In this document: positions 1-9,127 of the stretch, in pieces
Layout of the letters: every line of letters begins with the position of its first letter
Numbering within the stretch: position 1 is the first letter of the stretch
Source of the DNA: an uncultured Hungatella sp.
GTDB lineage: Bacteria; Bacillota; Clostridia; Lachnospirales; Lachnospiraceae
NCBI GenBank assembly: GCA_949879795.1
Contig: CATLBR010000004.1
Location: 82,966 to 146,965, forward strand
Length of the DNA stretch: 64,000 bases
Direction of reading: 5' to 3'
Notes under the pieces: generated by a model
Seen by the model: the letters and a program-made list of their open reading frames with translations, nothing else
Database searches by the model: none
What the model was told of the DNA's origin: nothing
Position numbers and translations under genes: made by a program

Positions 1-2
1 TT

Positions 3-1124
3 CTGATCGTGGCGGCAGCGGTGGCGGCGTATCTGCTTTTTGTCGTCACTGCGGCAGTGTTTGCCGTCCTTTTTGTCCGCAGAGAGCTGGAATTTGCTTT
101 TCTCATACGGGCTGCGGACTGGATGGAATGGATTGTCATGGGGCTGGGGGGAATGGCGGCAAGTCTTCTGTTCTTTGCCGACGTGACGGTACGGTATTAT
201 GAATACGGAAAAAGCAAGCTGGAGAAACGGCATTTTTTTTACTCCGGTACGGCGATAGTCAGCCGAAGGAACGGGCTGGCGGTGCTGGCAGCGTTCGGCG
301 TCATCGGAGGCCTGGGGCTTATAGACGCCGCGGTTAACGGAACTTTCCTCTTGAACTCCGTGGTGGTGCAGACGGAGATCACCGCTCACAGGGGAAGTTC
401 GGCGTCGGCGCCGGAGAACACCATGGCGGCGGTGACGGCAGCCGTGGAGGAGATGGCAGACTGGGCGGAGATCGATGTCCAGGAGACGGCGGACGGGGTG
501 GTGATACTGTGTCATGACACCAGTCTGCTGCGGGTAGCAGGCGTGAAGAAAGATGTAAAAAGCATGACATTTGAGGAATTGAGGGCTTTGGATGTGGGTT
601 CCTGGTTTTCGGAAGAGTTCGCAGGGGAGAGAGTGCCGTCTCTTGAGGCGGTGATGGAGTATGCCAAGGGGCGTCTGAAGCTGAATATCGAGATCAAGTA
701 TTCCGGCATGGGCAGTATGCTGCCGGATAAAGTGAGGGAGCTGGTGGAAGATTATGAGATGGAGGATCAGTGTATTGTCAGCTGTACCAACTTAAACTAT
801 CTCAGACGGATCAAGAAAGAGAATCCCCGGATCAAGACAGGATATATCATCCCGGCGGCTTTCGGAAATTACTATATGGATGAGGATGTGGATGTCATAA
901 GCATCCGCTCCGGGTTTGTCACGGAAAAGCTGGTGACGGCGGCGCACGAGGCTGGAAAAAGTGTTCACGCGTGGACGGTGAACGAGAAAATAGAGCTGGA
1001 GCGCATGCGTGTGCTGACTGTGGACAACGTGATCACCGACAGCCCTGCCCTGGCCAGGGAGATTCTGTACAGGGAGGAGGCTACAGAAAACCTGATAGAG
1101 TATCTGACCATGATACTGCGGTGA
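3..1124 (+). CDS. Membrane-anchored glycerophosphodiester phosphodiesterase (5' partial)
   Basis: Hydrolyses glycerophosphodiesters to glycerol-3-phosphate and an alcohol, probably at the outer face of the membrane. The reading frame is open to the left edge, so the start lies outside the window. The visible N-terminal ~115 residues hold at least three hydrophobic segments, as in the membrane domain of GlpQ-like proteins. The catalytic GDPD domain then begins with [14 protein letters not shown] (His-Arg of the active site), followed by [17 protein letters not shown] (the Glu/Asp metal ligands and second His) and LNIEIKY. The C-terminal VHAWTVN motif fits the family. The family is clear; the substrate head group is not known. 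It ends about 80 bases before dtd. Confidence 0.88.
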   Translation: MIVAAAVAAYLLFVVTAAVFAVLFVRRELEFAFLIRAADWMEWIVMGLGGMAASLLFFADVTVRYYEYGKSKLEKRHFFYSGTAIVSRRNGLAVLAAFGVIGGLGLIDAAVNGTFLLNSVVVQTEITAHRGSSASAPENTMAAVTAAVEEMADWAEIDVQETADGVVILCHDTSLLRVAGVKKDVKSMTFEELRALDVGSWFSEEFAGERVPSLEAVMEYAKGRLKLNIEIKYSGMGSMLPDKVRELVEDYEMEDQCIVSCTNLNYLRRIKKENPRIKTGYIIPAAFGNYYMDEDVDVISIRSGFVTEKLVTAAHEAGKSVHAWTVNEKIELERMRVLTVDNVITDSPALAREILYREEATENLIEYLTMILR

Positions 1125-1206
1125 GGGCAGAATCCATGGCGCAGGCGATATGGACGCGGCGCGGCAGGCTCAAGAAATATATGGGGAACAGAGGAGGAAT
1201 GCAACA

Positions 1207-1662
1207 ATGAAGATCGTACTTCAGAGAGTGGAGGAGGCCAGCGTGTCTGTGGACGGAAACGTGACAGGGGCCATAGGAAAAGGATTTATGGTACTTTTGG
1301 GGGCGGAGGAAGAGGACACGGAAGAGATCACCGACAAGATGGTGGACAAGATGTGCAAATTGAGAATCTTTCCTGACAGGGAGGGAAAAACCAACCTGTC
1401 CCTGGCGGATGTGGGAGGGGAATTGCTGGTGGTGAGTCAGTTCACCCTGTACGCCGACTGCAGAAAGGGCAACCGCCCCAGCTTTGTCAGGGCAGGGAAT
1501 CCTGAGAAGGCCAGGCATCTGTATGAGCACGCCCTGGCCAGGTGCAGGCTCCATGTGGAGAAGGTGGAGCAGGGGATTTTCGGCGCTGAGATGAAAGTGT
1601 CCCTGATCAATGACGGACCGTTCACCCTTGTTTTGGACAGCAGGGAACTTAATTTTTTGTGA
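1207..1662 (+). CDS. dtd: D-aminoacyl-tRNA deacylase
   Basis: Removes D-amino acids (and mischarged glycine) from tRNA in the cytoplasm, as a homodimer. The 151-residue length matches the family. Both hallmark motifs are present: SQFT (family SQxT) and NDGPFT (family NxGPxT), which form the cross-subunit active site. The ATG at 1207 is chosen because GAGGAGG lies about 10 bases upstream and the protein then begins MKIVLQRV, as in orthologues. Upstream in-frame starts would add about 19 atypical residues. Confidence 0.95.
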   Translation: MKIVLQRVEEASVSVDGNVTGAIGKGFMVLLGAEEEDTEEITDKMVDKMCKLRIFPDREGKTNLSLADVGGELLVVSQFTLYADCRKGNRPSFVRAGNPEKARHLYEHALARCRLHVEKVEQGIFGAEMKVSLINDGPFTLVLDSRELNFL

Positions 1663-1776
1663 ATTTTCAGGAAAGGCTTTTTTTTAAAAGTGAGATGTGC
1701 TATACTCAGACACAGGCCCTTTTTGGGGGCCGGGAGGAGTAAAGCGGCTCAATTTTAGAAAGAAAAGGAAGATACG

Positions 1777-2895
1777 ATGAAAAAAAGCGTAAAAGTTCTC
1801 ATGTGCAGCCTGGCGGCTGTGATGATGGTATCAGGATGCTCAAAAAAGACAGATTCTACGGCGGACACCACGGCCGGGGAGACGACAGCAGCCACACAGG
1901 CGGCAGAGACCACCAGTGCGGCACAATCCCAGACAGGGGACGGTTCGGATGTCCCCGTAGATTGGGGCAAGGTGGAGAAGCTGGGCAATTATAAAGGTGT
2001 GGTGTACACACCTCTGTCCACGGAGATCACTGACGAGGAGGTGGAGTATCAGATTCAGTCTTTGCTGGCTGCCAACCCGGAGTTCAGAGAAGTGGACCGG
2101 CCGGCAGAGGAAGGCGACATCGTCAATATCGACTATGTGGGAAAGAAAGACGGAGTGGCTTTTGACGGCGGGACAGGCAGCGGGTATGACCTGACTCTGG
2201 GATCCGGACAGTTTATTGACGGCTTTGAGGATGGGCTTATCGGAACCTCCGCCGGCGACAAGGTGAACCTGGATCTGACATTTCCGGAGCAGTACCACAG
2301 CGAGGAGCTGGCGGGACAGGCAGTGGTGTTTGAGGTGACGGTAAACAGTGTCAAGGAGTCGGTGGAGGCCCAGCTCAACGACGAATTTATAGCGGCAAAC
2401 ACAGACTCGGCTACGGTGGATGAGTACCGCAAGTCCGTGAGAGAAGAGCTGGAGGAGATGGCCCGGATAGACGCGGAGAATCAGAAGATGTCCGACGTGT
2501 TTACGAAGGTGGTGGAGGACAGCCAGGTCACCGTTCCGGAAGAGTCTGTCCAGATCGCCTACGAGCAGCAGAGGTCTTACTATGAGCAGCAGGTTCAGAT
2601 GTTCGGCATGGATCTGGAGACATGGCTTGGGTATTATGGAACGGACATGGAGACCTTTGAGAGCGATCTGAGGGAGCAGGCGGAGGAGGTCTGCAAGAGC
2701 AACGCGGTGATTATGGCTATCGCCCAGGCGGAGAACATAACCGTGGAGGATGAGGACAGAGAGCAGCTGGCTGCGGATTACGGTTATCCGGATGTGGAGA
2801 CTATGATCGGGGATGCCGGCGAGGACGCTGTAAACGAGAGAATTCTGGGAGAAAAGGTTATACAGTTCATTGCAGACAACGCAGTGGAAGGATAA
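1777..2895 (+). CDS. FKBP-type peptidyl-prolyl isomerase lipoprotein with trigger-factor-like C-terminus
   Basis: Predicted cell-surface foldase. The N-terminus has a type II signal peptide ending MVSGC (Cys21 lipidated), then a Thr/Ala-rich linker. An FKBP domain follows at about residues 105-190 (GDIVNIDYVGK, VAFDGG, LGSGQFIDGFEDGLIG). The remainder is helical with repeated QQ and acidic patches and resembles the trigger factor C-terminal chaperone domain. At 372 residues it lacks the ribosome-binding N-terminal domain of cytosolic Tig. The inferred role is folding of secreted proteins, like PrsA in other Firmicutes. A possible -10 (TATACT, 1701-1706) and a short GC hairpin (1715-1731) lie upstream. 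Confidence 0.85.
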   Translation: MKKSVKVLMCSLAAVMMVSGCSKKTDSTADTTAGETTAATQAAETTSAAQSQTGDGSDVPVDWGKVEKLGNYKGVVYTPLSTEITDEEVEYQIQSLLAANPEFREVDRPAEEGDIVNIDYVGKKDGVAFDGGTGSGYDLTLGSGQFIDGFEDGLIGTSAGDKVNLDLTFPEQYHSEELAGQAVVFEVTVNSVKESVEAQLNDEFIAANTDSATVDEYRKSVREELEEMARIDAENQKMSDVFTKVVEDSQVTVPEESVQIAYEQQRSYYEQQVQMFGMDLETWLGYYGTDMETFESDLREQAEEVCKSNAVIMAIAQAENITVEDEDREQLAADYGYPDVETMIGDAGEDAVNERILGEKVIQFIADNAVEG

Positions 2896-2903
2896 AGACG
2901 AAT

Positions 2904-3695
2904 ATGGGCAGGAAAGCATTGTTTTTTGACGTGGACGGCACATTGTTCAGCGAGACCGAGCGGATAGTGCCGGAGAGCGCTAAAAGAGCTCTTGCAAAGA
3001 CCAGAAAGAAAGGCAATCTGGTGTTTATCAACTCGGGGAGGGTTTTGAGCAATCTGGGTCCCGTCATGAAGCTGGTGGAGGCAGACGGGTATCTGTGCGG
3101 CTGCGGCACCTATGTACAGGTGGCGGGGGAGGAACTCTACCGCTGCCGGATCCCCCATGAACGGGGAATCGCCGTGAAGAAAGCCATCGTAAAGTATGGT
3201 CTGGACGGGGTGCTGGAGGGAATCGAGAACTGCTATTTTCAAAAGGGAGATTCCCCCATGGAGCAGGTCAGAGTGCTGAAAGGTCATATGCAGCGGGGAG
3301 GCCACTGCAGTCCCTATGGCTGGGAAGAAGACTGTTATGATTTTGACAAGTTTTGCGTCATCGCCGACGAACACAGCGACCGGCAGGGACTGTTTGACTT
3401 TCTGGAGCAGGATTTCCAGGTGATCGACCGGGGCGATGATTTTTATGAGTGTGTGCCCAGAGGCCACAGCAAGGCTACGGCTATTCAGCTGGTACTGGAA
3501 AAAATGGGAATCGGTCTGGAGGATGCCTGGGTATTCGGAGACAGCAGCAACGACCTGGATATGTTTCAGTATGTTCCAAACTCGGTACTCATGGGGAAGC
3601 ATGACAAGATTCTGGAACAGTATGCTGCCTTTGTGACCAAAACCGTGGAAGATGACGGAATAGAATATGCCATGAAAAACCTGGGACTTTTATAG
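2904..3695 (+). CDS. HAD-superfamily (Cof-type) phosphatase
   Basis: Cytosolic phosphatase of the HAD IIB/Cof class, probably acting on sugar phosphates or similar. Motif I is FFDVDGTL (nucleophile Asp and acid/base Asp), motif II is NSGR, and motifs III/IV are near KATA and VFGDSSNDLDMF. The 263-residue length and the cap domain between motifs II and III fit the class. It starts 8 bases after the lipoprotein gene and is probably co-transcribed with it. Substrate cannot be told from sequence. Confidence 0.9.
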   Translation: MGRKALFFDVDGTLFSETERIVPESAKRALAKTRKKGNLVFINSGRVLSNLGPVMKLVEADGYLCGCGTYVQVAGEELYRCRIPHERGIAVKKAIVKYGLDGVLEGIENCYFQKGDSPMEQVRVLKGHMQRGGHCSPYGWEEDCYDFDKFCVIADEHSDRQGLFDFLEQDFQVIDRGDDFYECVPRGHSKATAIQLVLEKMGIGLEDAWVFGDSSNDLDMFQYVPNSVLMGKHDKILEQYAAFVTKTVEDDGIEYAMKNLGLL

Positions 3696-3711
3696 GCCCC
3701 GGGTTTTCCTT
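3676..3711 (+). terminator. Intrinsic terminator overlapping the HAD stop codon
   Basis: A 10-bp stem (AAAACCTGGG at 3676-3685 with CCCGGGTTTT at 3698-3707, one G-U pair) is followed by a T-rich run. The stop codon of the HAD gene (3693-3695) sits in the loop, so the terminator begins inside the coding region. Confidence 0.7.
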
Positions 3712-3764
3712 TATACGGAGTACCCTCTTGTCACAGGGGGAAGAACAGGAAAGGGATCAGATAT

Positions 3765-5147
3765 ATGGGTTTTTCATTGGAAGTGAATGTTTCAGTTATT
3801 ACTGTATTTCTGCAGGGGCTTTTGAGCTTTTTCTCCCCCTGTGTTCTGCCGATTCTGCCGTTGTATATCGGCTATCTGTCCGGCGGAACGGGGGTGAGGG
3901 GGCAAGACGGGCAGATTTTTTACAGAAGAAGGAAGGTGATGGTCCACACAGCCTGCTTTGTTGTGGGAATCAGTTTCGCCTTTTTTGTGCTGGGGCTGGG
4001 GGTCTCGGCCCTGGGCAGTTTTTTCCGATCCGGTCAGACGGCGTTCGCCAGGGTGGGGGGCGTCCTGATCCTGGTGTTTGGGTTGTATGAGCTGGGACTT
4101 TTCGGGCAGCCGGAGATCCTGGGAAAAGAGCGGAGGCTGCATCTGCCTTTGGACAGGCTGGCCATGTCGCCCTGGACCGCTCTTTTAATGGGCTTTACCT
4201 TCAGCTTCGCCTGGACTCCCTGTGTGGGGCCCGCCCTGGCCAGCGTGCTTTTGATGGCGGCGGCAGCGTCCTCACGGACCGTTGGCTTTCTCTATATAGG
4301 CGTGTACACACTGGGGTTCGTGCTGCCGTTTATGGCGGCCGGTCTGTTTACCACATCCCTGCTGCAGCTGTTTAAAAAGCACATGGGGGTGGTAAGGTAT
4401 ACAGTGAAGCTGGGAGGTGCTCTCCTGGTTGTTTTGGGACTTCTCATGGTGACGGGAAAGATGAATGAGGTCAGCGGGTATCTGTCGCAGCTGTCCGCGC
4501 CCGGGGTGGAGACACCTGAGGAAGGCAGGGGAGAGGGCCGGGAAGGCGGTTTTGAGGATGGAAATTCAGGTCAGGAGGACACTCCGGAGGTGGGGAACAC
4601 AGACCTGCAGGAGAGTCCGGAGGATGAGAAGAGAAACCAGCCGGTAAATCCGGGAGATGAGTCCGGAGGTCAGGATGAGCAGGAGAATCAGGACGAAAAG
4701 GTAGGGGCTCCGGATTTTGAACTGGAAGATCAGTTCGGTCAGGTTCATCGATTGTCGGACTATAAAGGAAAGACGGTGTTTTTAAATTTCTGGGCCACCT
4801 GGTGTCCGCCGTGCCGCGCGGAGATGCCGGATATACAGAGGCTCTATGAAGAATACGGCACCGAGGGAGATGAGGCCCTGATCGTCCTGGGAGTGGCGGG
4901 TCCCGATATGGGAAATGAGAAATCACAGGAGGAGATCGGGGCGTTTCTGGAGGAGAACGGCTATACCTATCCGGTGGTTATGGATACCACGGGAGAACTG
5001 TTTGAGACTTACGGGATCTATGCGTTTCCAACCACATTTATGATCGACAGAGAAGGCAATGTGTTTGGATATGCGTCGGGACAGCTTTCCTATGATATGA
5101 TGCAGGATATTATCACACAGACTATGGAGGGGAAGAGGCGGCAGTGA
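3765..5147 (+). CDS. CcdA-TlpA fusion: transmembrane thiol-disulfide carrier with thioredoxin domain
   Basis: Carries electrons across the membrane to extracytoplasmic thiols. Residues 1-240 are a six-helix CcdA/DsbD-beta module with the two redox cysteines in SPCVLP (Cys26) and WTPCVGP (Cys153). Residues about 245-313 are an acidic Gly/Glu/Asp/Asn-rich linker. Residues 314-460 are a TlpA/AhpC-type thioredoxin domain with WCPPC (346-350) and the cis-Pro region FPTTF. The two parts are separate proteins in most bacteria. The inferred partners are exported thiol proteins. The zinc importer follows with a 4-nt overlap, so they are likely one transcript. Confidence 0.9.
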   Translation: MGFSLEVNVSVITVFLQGLLSFFSPCVLPILPLYIGYLSGGTGVRGQDGQIFYRRRKVMVHTACFVVGISFAFFVLGLGVSALGSFFRSGQTAFARVGGVLILVFGLYELGLFGQPEILGKERRLHLPLDRLAMSPWTALLMGFTFSFAWTPCVGPALASVLLMAAAASSRTVGFLYIGVYTLGFVLPFMAAGLFTTSLLQLFKKHMGVVRYTVKLGGALLVVLGLLMVTGKMNEVSGYLSQLSAPGVETPEEGRGEGREGGFEDGNSGQEDTPEVGNTDLQESPEDEKRNQPVNPGDESGGQDEQENQDEKVGAPDFELEDQFGQVHRLSDYKGKTVFLNFWATWCPPCRAEMPDIQRLYEEYGTEGDEALIVLGVAGPDMGNEKSQEEIGAFLEENGYTYPVVMDTTGELFETYGIYAFPTTFMIDREGNVFGYASGQLSYDMMQDIITQTMEGKRRQ

Positions 5148-6187
5148 AGAGACAGCTGGCAGGAAAATGTCTGGCGGTGTGGACAGCGGCGGCGCTGTTT
5201 ATGGCAGGCTGCGGACAGAGCGGAAAAACAGACGGAGCGAAGACAGGAGACACCGGGGCAGAGAGTCAGAAGCTGAAAGTGGCAGCGACATTGTTTCCCT
5301 ATTACGATTTCGCGAGACAGATCGGAGGAGATGTGATAGACTTGGAATTGATTATTCCTGCGGGGATGGACAGCCATTCCTTCGAGCCCACCCCTGCGGA
5401 TATGAAGAAGCTCCAGGAAGCAGACGTGGTGCTCTGCAACGGCGGAGCCATGGAACACTGGGTCAGCGAGGTGATGGAGGCGCTGGACAGCCGGTCCGCC
5501 GCCGTAGTGGTTATGATGGACCACACGGATGTATTTGAAGAAGAACTGGTGGAGGGCATGGAGGAAGCCGATCCCGGCCATGAACATGGCGGCAGCGGCC
5601 ATGAGAACACTTATGAGCGTGATGGCAGCCAGGTTTATATCCATAATCACGAGCCAGAATATGACGAGCACATCTGGACATCGCCGGTAAATGCCATGAA
5701 GTTTGTCCAGGTCATCGCAGACACTCTGTCCCGAAAGGACCCGTCTCACCGCAGCGTGTATGAGAACGGCAGGGACAGATATATGGAGGAGCTGCAAAAG
5801 CTCCACGAGGGGTTTGCCAGGGTGGCGGAGGAGAGAAAGCGGAACACCATCGTCATAGGGGACAAATTTCCCTTCCGATATCTGGCTGAGGAGTACGGGT
5901 TTGAGTATCGGGCCGCCTTTTCAGGGTGCAGCGCGGACACGGAACCGGCAGCCAGAACCATCGCCTATCTCATCGACAGGGTAAGGCAGGAACAGATTCC
6001 GGTGGTCTATTACCTGGAACTTGGCAGTCACAGAGTCTCGGAGATCATCGGTGAGGAGACGGGGGCAGAGCCTATGCTTCTCCACTCCTGCCACAATGTG
6101 ACAAGAAAGGAACTGGAAAGCGGTGTCACTTATGTGGAACTGATGAGGCAGAATATTGAAAATTTGAGAAAAGGATTAGATGAATGA
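5144..6187 (+). CDS. znuA: Zinc/manganese ABC transporter substrate-binding lipoprotein (ZnuA type)
   Basis: Extracellular metal-capturing lipoprotein of the cluster A-I (ZnuA/adhesin) family. GTG at 5144 overlaps the preceding stop by four bases. The signal peptide ends FMAGC (Cys23). Metal-site features visible are MDSHSFEP and a His/Glu-rich loop (GHEHGGSGHE, HNHEPEYDEHIW), typical of zinc binders. The usual third His, before the second lobe's helix, is replaced: the segment reads GDKFPFRYLAEEYG. Later TEPAARTIAYLID and LHSCHN fit the clostridial branch of the family. Zinc is the likeliest substrate from the His-rich loop, but manganese cannot be excluded. Confidence 0.87.
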   Translation: MKRQLAGKCLAVWTAAALFMAGCGQSGKTDGAKTGDTGAESQKLKVAATLFPYYDFARQIGGDVIDLELIIPAGMDSHSFEPTPADMKKLQEADVVLCNGGAMEHWVSEVMEALDSRSAAVVVMMDHTDVFEEELVEGMEEADPGHEHGGSGHENTYERDGSQVYIHNHEPEYDEHIWTSPVNAMKFVQVIADTLSRKDPSHRSVYENGRDRYMEELQKLHEGFARVAEERKRNTIVIGDKFPFRYLAEEYGFEYRAAFSGCSADTEPAARTIAYLIDRVRQEQIPVVYYLELGSHRVSEIIGEETGAEPMLLHSCHNVTRKELESGVTYVELMRQNIENLRKGLDE

Positions 6188-6891
6188 GCGCATTGATTAC
6201 TTGCAGCCACGTGGATTTTGGCTATGAGAACCAGGACGCGGTGATGGACCTGACATTGGAGATCGATGAGGGGGACTACTTCTGTGTGCTGGGAGTCAAC
6301 GGTTCAGGCAAGAGCACCCTGGTGAAAGGGCTTTTGGGACTGATCAAACCTACAGGGGGAAGCCTTGTGGTATCCCAGGAGCTTAAGAAGACGGGAATCG
6401 GCTATCTTCCCCAGCAGACCAGCGCCCAGAAGGATTTTCCCGCGACTGTCTGGGAGGTGGTGCTGTCAGGAGCTCTTGGCCTCATAGGAAACAGGCCTTT
6501 TTACAGGCGCAGGGAGAAAGAGATGGCTCTGTCTGCCATGGAAAGGCTGGGCATCAGCGATCTGAGGCGCCGCTGCTACAGAGAATTGTCCGGGGGACAG
6601 CAGCAGAGAGTCCTCATAGCCAGGGCCCTGTGTGCCGCCAGGAAGATGCTGATTCTGGATGAGCCTGTCACGGGCCTGGATCCGCAGGCTATCCAGGAGT
6701 TTTACAGCCTGGTCAGAGAACTTAACAGAGACGGGATGACTATTTTTATGGTTACTCACGACGTGGCCAATGTGGTGGGCCAGGCGGGCAAAATACTCCA
6801 TCTGCAGCAGAAGGTACTGTTTTACGGCAGCCCGGAGGAATATGTAAAGACAGCCGAGGGACGCGGCTTTTTGGGAGGTGGGGCGGTGTGA
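6184..6891 (+). CDS. znuC: Metal ABC transporter ATP-binding protein (ZnuC type)
   Basis: Cytoplasmic ATPase that powers the importer. Walker A is GVNGSGKST, the Q-loop follows LPQQTSAQ, the signature is LSGGQQQRV, Walker B is MLILDEP, and the H-loop is VTHD. At 235 residues it is of normal length. It overlaps znuA by ATGA and znuB by GTGA, which indicates translational coupling of all three subunits. Confidence 0.93.
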   Translation: MSALITCSHVDFGYENQDAVMDLTLEIDEGDYFCVLGVNGSGKSTLVKGLLGLIKPTGGSLVVSQELKKTGIGYLPQQTSAQKDFPATVWEVVLSGALGLIGNRPFYRRREKEMALSAMERLGISDLRRRCYRELSGGQQQRVLIARALCAARKMLILDEPVTGLDPQAIQEFYSLVRELNRDGMTIFMVTHDVANVVGQAGKILHLQQKVLFYGSPEEYVKTAEGRGFLGGGAV

Positions 6892-7703
6892 ACCTGATTT
6901 TAGAAATGTTGTCCTACCCATTTTTGGCCAGGGCCTTCATGGGGGGAATCCTGGTGTCTCTGTGCGCGGCGCTGCTGGGAGTCAGCCTGGTGCTGAAACG
7001 ATATTCCATGATCGGAGACGGTCTGTCCCATGTGTCCTTCGGGGCCTTGTCGGTGGCAGTGGCCATAGGGTGGGCTCCCCTTGCCGTGTCTGTCCCTGTG
7101 GTGGTTTTGGCGGCGTATTTTCTTCTGAGGATCACGGAAAACAGCAGGGTAAAAAGCGACGCGGCTATAGCCATGATTTCTGCAGGGGCTCTGGCTGTTG
7201 GGATCGTGGCCACCTCTCTGAGTACAGGCATGGCGACGGATGTGAACAGCTACATGTTCGGAAGTATTCTGGCCATGAGCCCCTCAGACGTGCGCCTTAT
7301 GGTGGTTCTCTCAGGGGCGGTGCTGGGGCTGTTCGGGTTCTGCTACAATAAAATGTTTGCCGTGACTTTTGATGAGAATTTTGCCAGGGCGGCGGGGGTG
7401 AAGGTGTCTCTGTACAATGTGCTCATCGCCGTGCTGACGGCGGTGACCATCGTTCTGGGAATGCGGATGATGGGCGCCATGCTTATCTCCAGCCTGATTA
7501 TATTTCCAGCTGTGACCTCCATGCGGATATTTAAAAGTTTCCGCGGAGTGACAGTGTGCTCGGGGGTGGTGTCGGTGGTGTGTTTCTGCGTGGGCATGAC
7601 CATGTCCTACCGCTTTTCCACCCCCGCAGGAGCCAGTATTGTTCTGGTGAATCTGGCAATGTTCGGAGTGTTTTGGGCGGCGGCCAGATGTGTGGGGAGA
7701 TGA
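6888..7703 (+). CDS. znuB: Metal ABC transporter permease (ZnuB type)
   Basis: Membrane channel of the importer, ABC-3 family, 271 residues with about eight or nine hydrophobic segments. Family features include IGDGLSHVSFGALS near residue 45 and GMRMMGAMLISSLIIFPA in the second half. GTG start at 6888 overlaps the znuC stop (GTGA). It ends about 24 bases before ktrB. Confidence 0.92.
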   Translation: MNLILEMLSYPFLARAFMGGILVSLCAALLGVSLVLKRYSMIGDGLSHVSFGALSVAVAIGWAPLAVSVPVVVLAAYFLLRITENSRVKSDAAIAMISAGALAVGIVATSLSTGMATDVNSYMFGSILAMSPSDVRLMVVLSGAVLGLFGFCYNKMFAVTFDENFARAAGVKVSLYNVLIAVLTAVTIVLGMRMMGAMLISSLIIFPAVTSMRIFKSFRGVTVCSGVVSVVCFCVGMTMSYRFSTPAGASIVLVNLAMFGVFWAAARCVGR

Positions 7704-7727
7704 ATTTTGACAGAGGAGGGATATGGT

Positions 7728-9092
7728 ATGGAGGAGAAAAAAAATTTGAACGGTTTGAAAAAAAGGCGGTCTCTGAGTCAGACCCAGTTTATCGCGTTCG
7801 GATTCTTCGTGCTGATCATCACAGGAGCCCTGCTGCTCATGCTGCCCTTTGCCAGCAGGGACGGGCGGAGCATGAATTTTCTGGGGGCCCTTTTTACGGC
7901 TACCAGCGCTTCCTGCGTGACAGGGCTGGTGGTGGCCGACACATGGACTCAGTGGACCTTGTTCGGACAGCTGGTGATCATCACCATGATCCAGATCGGG
8001 GGTCTGGGGTTTATCACCATCGGTGTCTATGTGTCCATTCTTTTGAGGAGGAAGATTGGGCTGAAGACCCGGGGGCTTATGCAGGAGAGCACCAGCGCCC
8101 TGAACATCGGAGGGATCGTCAGACTGACCAAGAAGATCATTGTGGGAACAGCCATATTTGAGGGGGGAGGGGCTTTGCTTCTGGCCATCCGTTTCGTGCC
8201 CCAATATGGCTTTTTCAGAGGGATTTTCTACAGTGTCTTCCATGCGGTGTCGGCTTTCTGCAATGCGGGGTTTGATCTGATGGGCCACACGGGACAGTAC
8301 AACTCCCTGTCAGCCTATTATGACGACTGGCTGGTGAATCTGGTTATCATGTCTTTGATCATTATAGGCGGAATCGGTTTTGTGGTGTGGGACGATATCA
8401 GCAAGAAAAAATTTGCCTTCGGCAGATACCTTCTCCAGACAAAGATCGTCCTCCTGACTACGGGGGTTCTGGTGTTTGGAGGCGGAGCACTGTTTTATAT
8501 TCTGGAGAAGGACCTTCTCATGGCGGACATGAGCGTCAGCGGGAAGATACTGTCCTCCCTGTTCAGCTCTGTCACGGCCAGAACGGCAGGGTTCAACACC
8601 ATCGACACGGGGGCTCTGTCCGACGGGAGCAAACTGCTGACCATCATTCTGATGTTTATCGGGGGAAGTCCCGGGTCCACTGCAGGAGGAATAAAGACTA
8701 CCACCGTGGTGGTTCTGTTCCTGTTTGTCAACTCAAGCATCAGGAGAACCTACGGGGTTAACACTTTTGGAAGGCGTCTGGACGACGAGGCTATCCGGCA
8801 GGCCAGTTCTGTTCTGACCATCAATCTGTTTTTGGCTTTGGGCGTGTCTCTGGCGATTATGGGGATACAGAATCTTTCCATGCAGGATACTTTGTTTGAG
8901 GCTTTTTCGGCCATCGGTACGGCGGGAATGACCACAGGGATCACCAGAGATCTGGCGCCGGTGTCGAAGGTGTTGATCATCCTTTTAATGTACTGCGGGA
9001 GGATAGGAAGCATGTCTTTCGCCCTGTCATTTACACAGCAGAAGAGAATCACCAGGGTTAGCAACCCGCTGGAGCAGATCAGCGTGGGATAA
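7728..9092 (+). CDS. ktrB: Potassium uptake protein, TrkH/KtrB family
   Basis: Ion-conducting membrane subunit for K+ (Na+-coupled) uptake. The four repeated selectivity-filter regions are visible: TSASCVTGLV, SAFCNAGFD, TARTAGFNT and AIGTAGMTTG, each with the key Gly. The 454 residues contain about ten transmembrane segments. The ATG at 7728 is preferred over a TTG at 7707 because GAGGAGGG lies between them, 7 bases before the ATG. It partners the cytosolic KtrA encoded next. Confidence 0.94.
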   Translation: MEEKKNLNGLKKRRSLSQTQFIAFGFFVLIITGALLLMLPFASRDGRSMNFLGALFTATSASCVTGLVVADTWTQWTLFGQLVIITMIQIGGLGFITIGVYVSILLRRKIGLKTRGLMQESTSALNIGGIVRLTKKIIVGTAIFEGGGALLLAIRFVPQYGFFRGIFYSVFHAVSAFCNAGFDLMGHTGQYNSLSAYYDDWLVNLVIMSLIIIGGIGFVVWDDISKKKFAFGRYLLQTKIVLLTTGVLVFGGGALFYILEKDLLMADMSVSGKILSSLFSSVTARTAGFNTIDTGALSDGSKLLTIILMFIGGSPGSTAGGIKTTTVVVLFLFVNSSIRRTYGVNTFGRRLDDEAIRQASSVLTINLFLALGVSLAIMGIQNLSMQDTLFEAFSAIGTAGMTTGITRDLAPVSKVLIILLMYCGRIGSMSFALSFTQQKRITRVSNPLEQISVG

Positions 9093-9127
9093 AGGCACCT
9101 GGATTGGAGAGAAGAGGAGGAAAAAAT

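Noticed and set aside
1840..2943. Minus-strand open frame of 367 codons opposite the PPIase lipoprotein
   Set aside because: Composition (Leu/His/Arg-rich) is typical of an antisense shadow; no ribosome site.
7707..7727. TTG start for ktrB
   Set aside because: The strong ribosome site lies downstream of this codon and 7 bases before ATG 7728.
7311..8288. Minus-strand open frame of 325 codons opposite znuB-ktrB
   Set aside because: His/Gln-rich shadow crossing two genuine genes.
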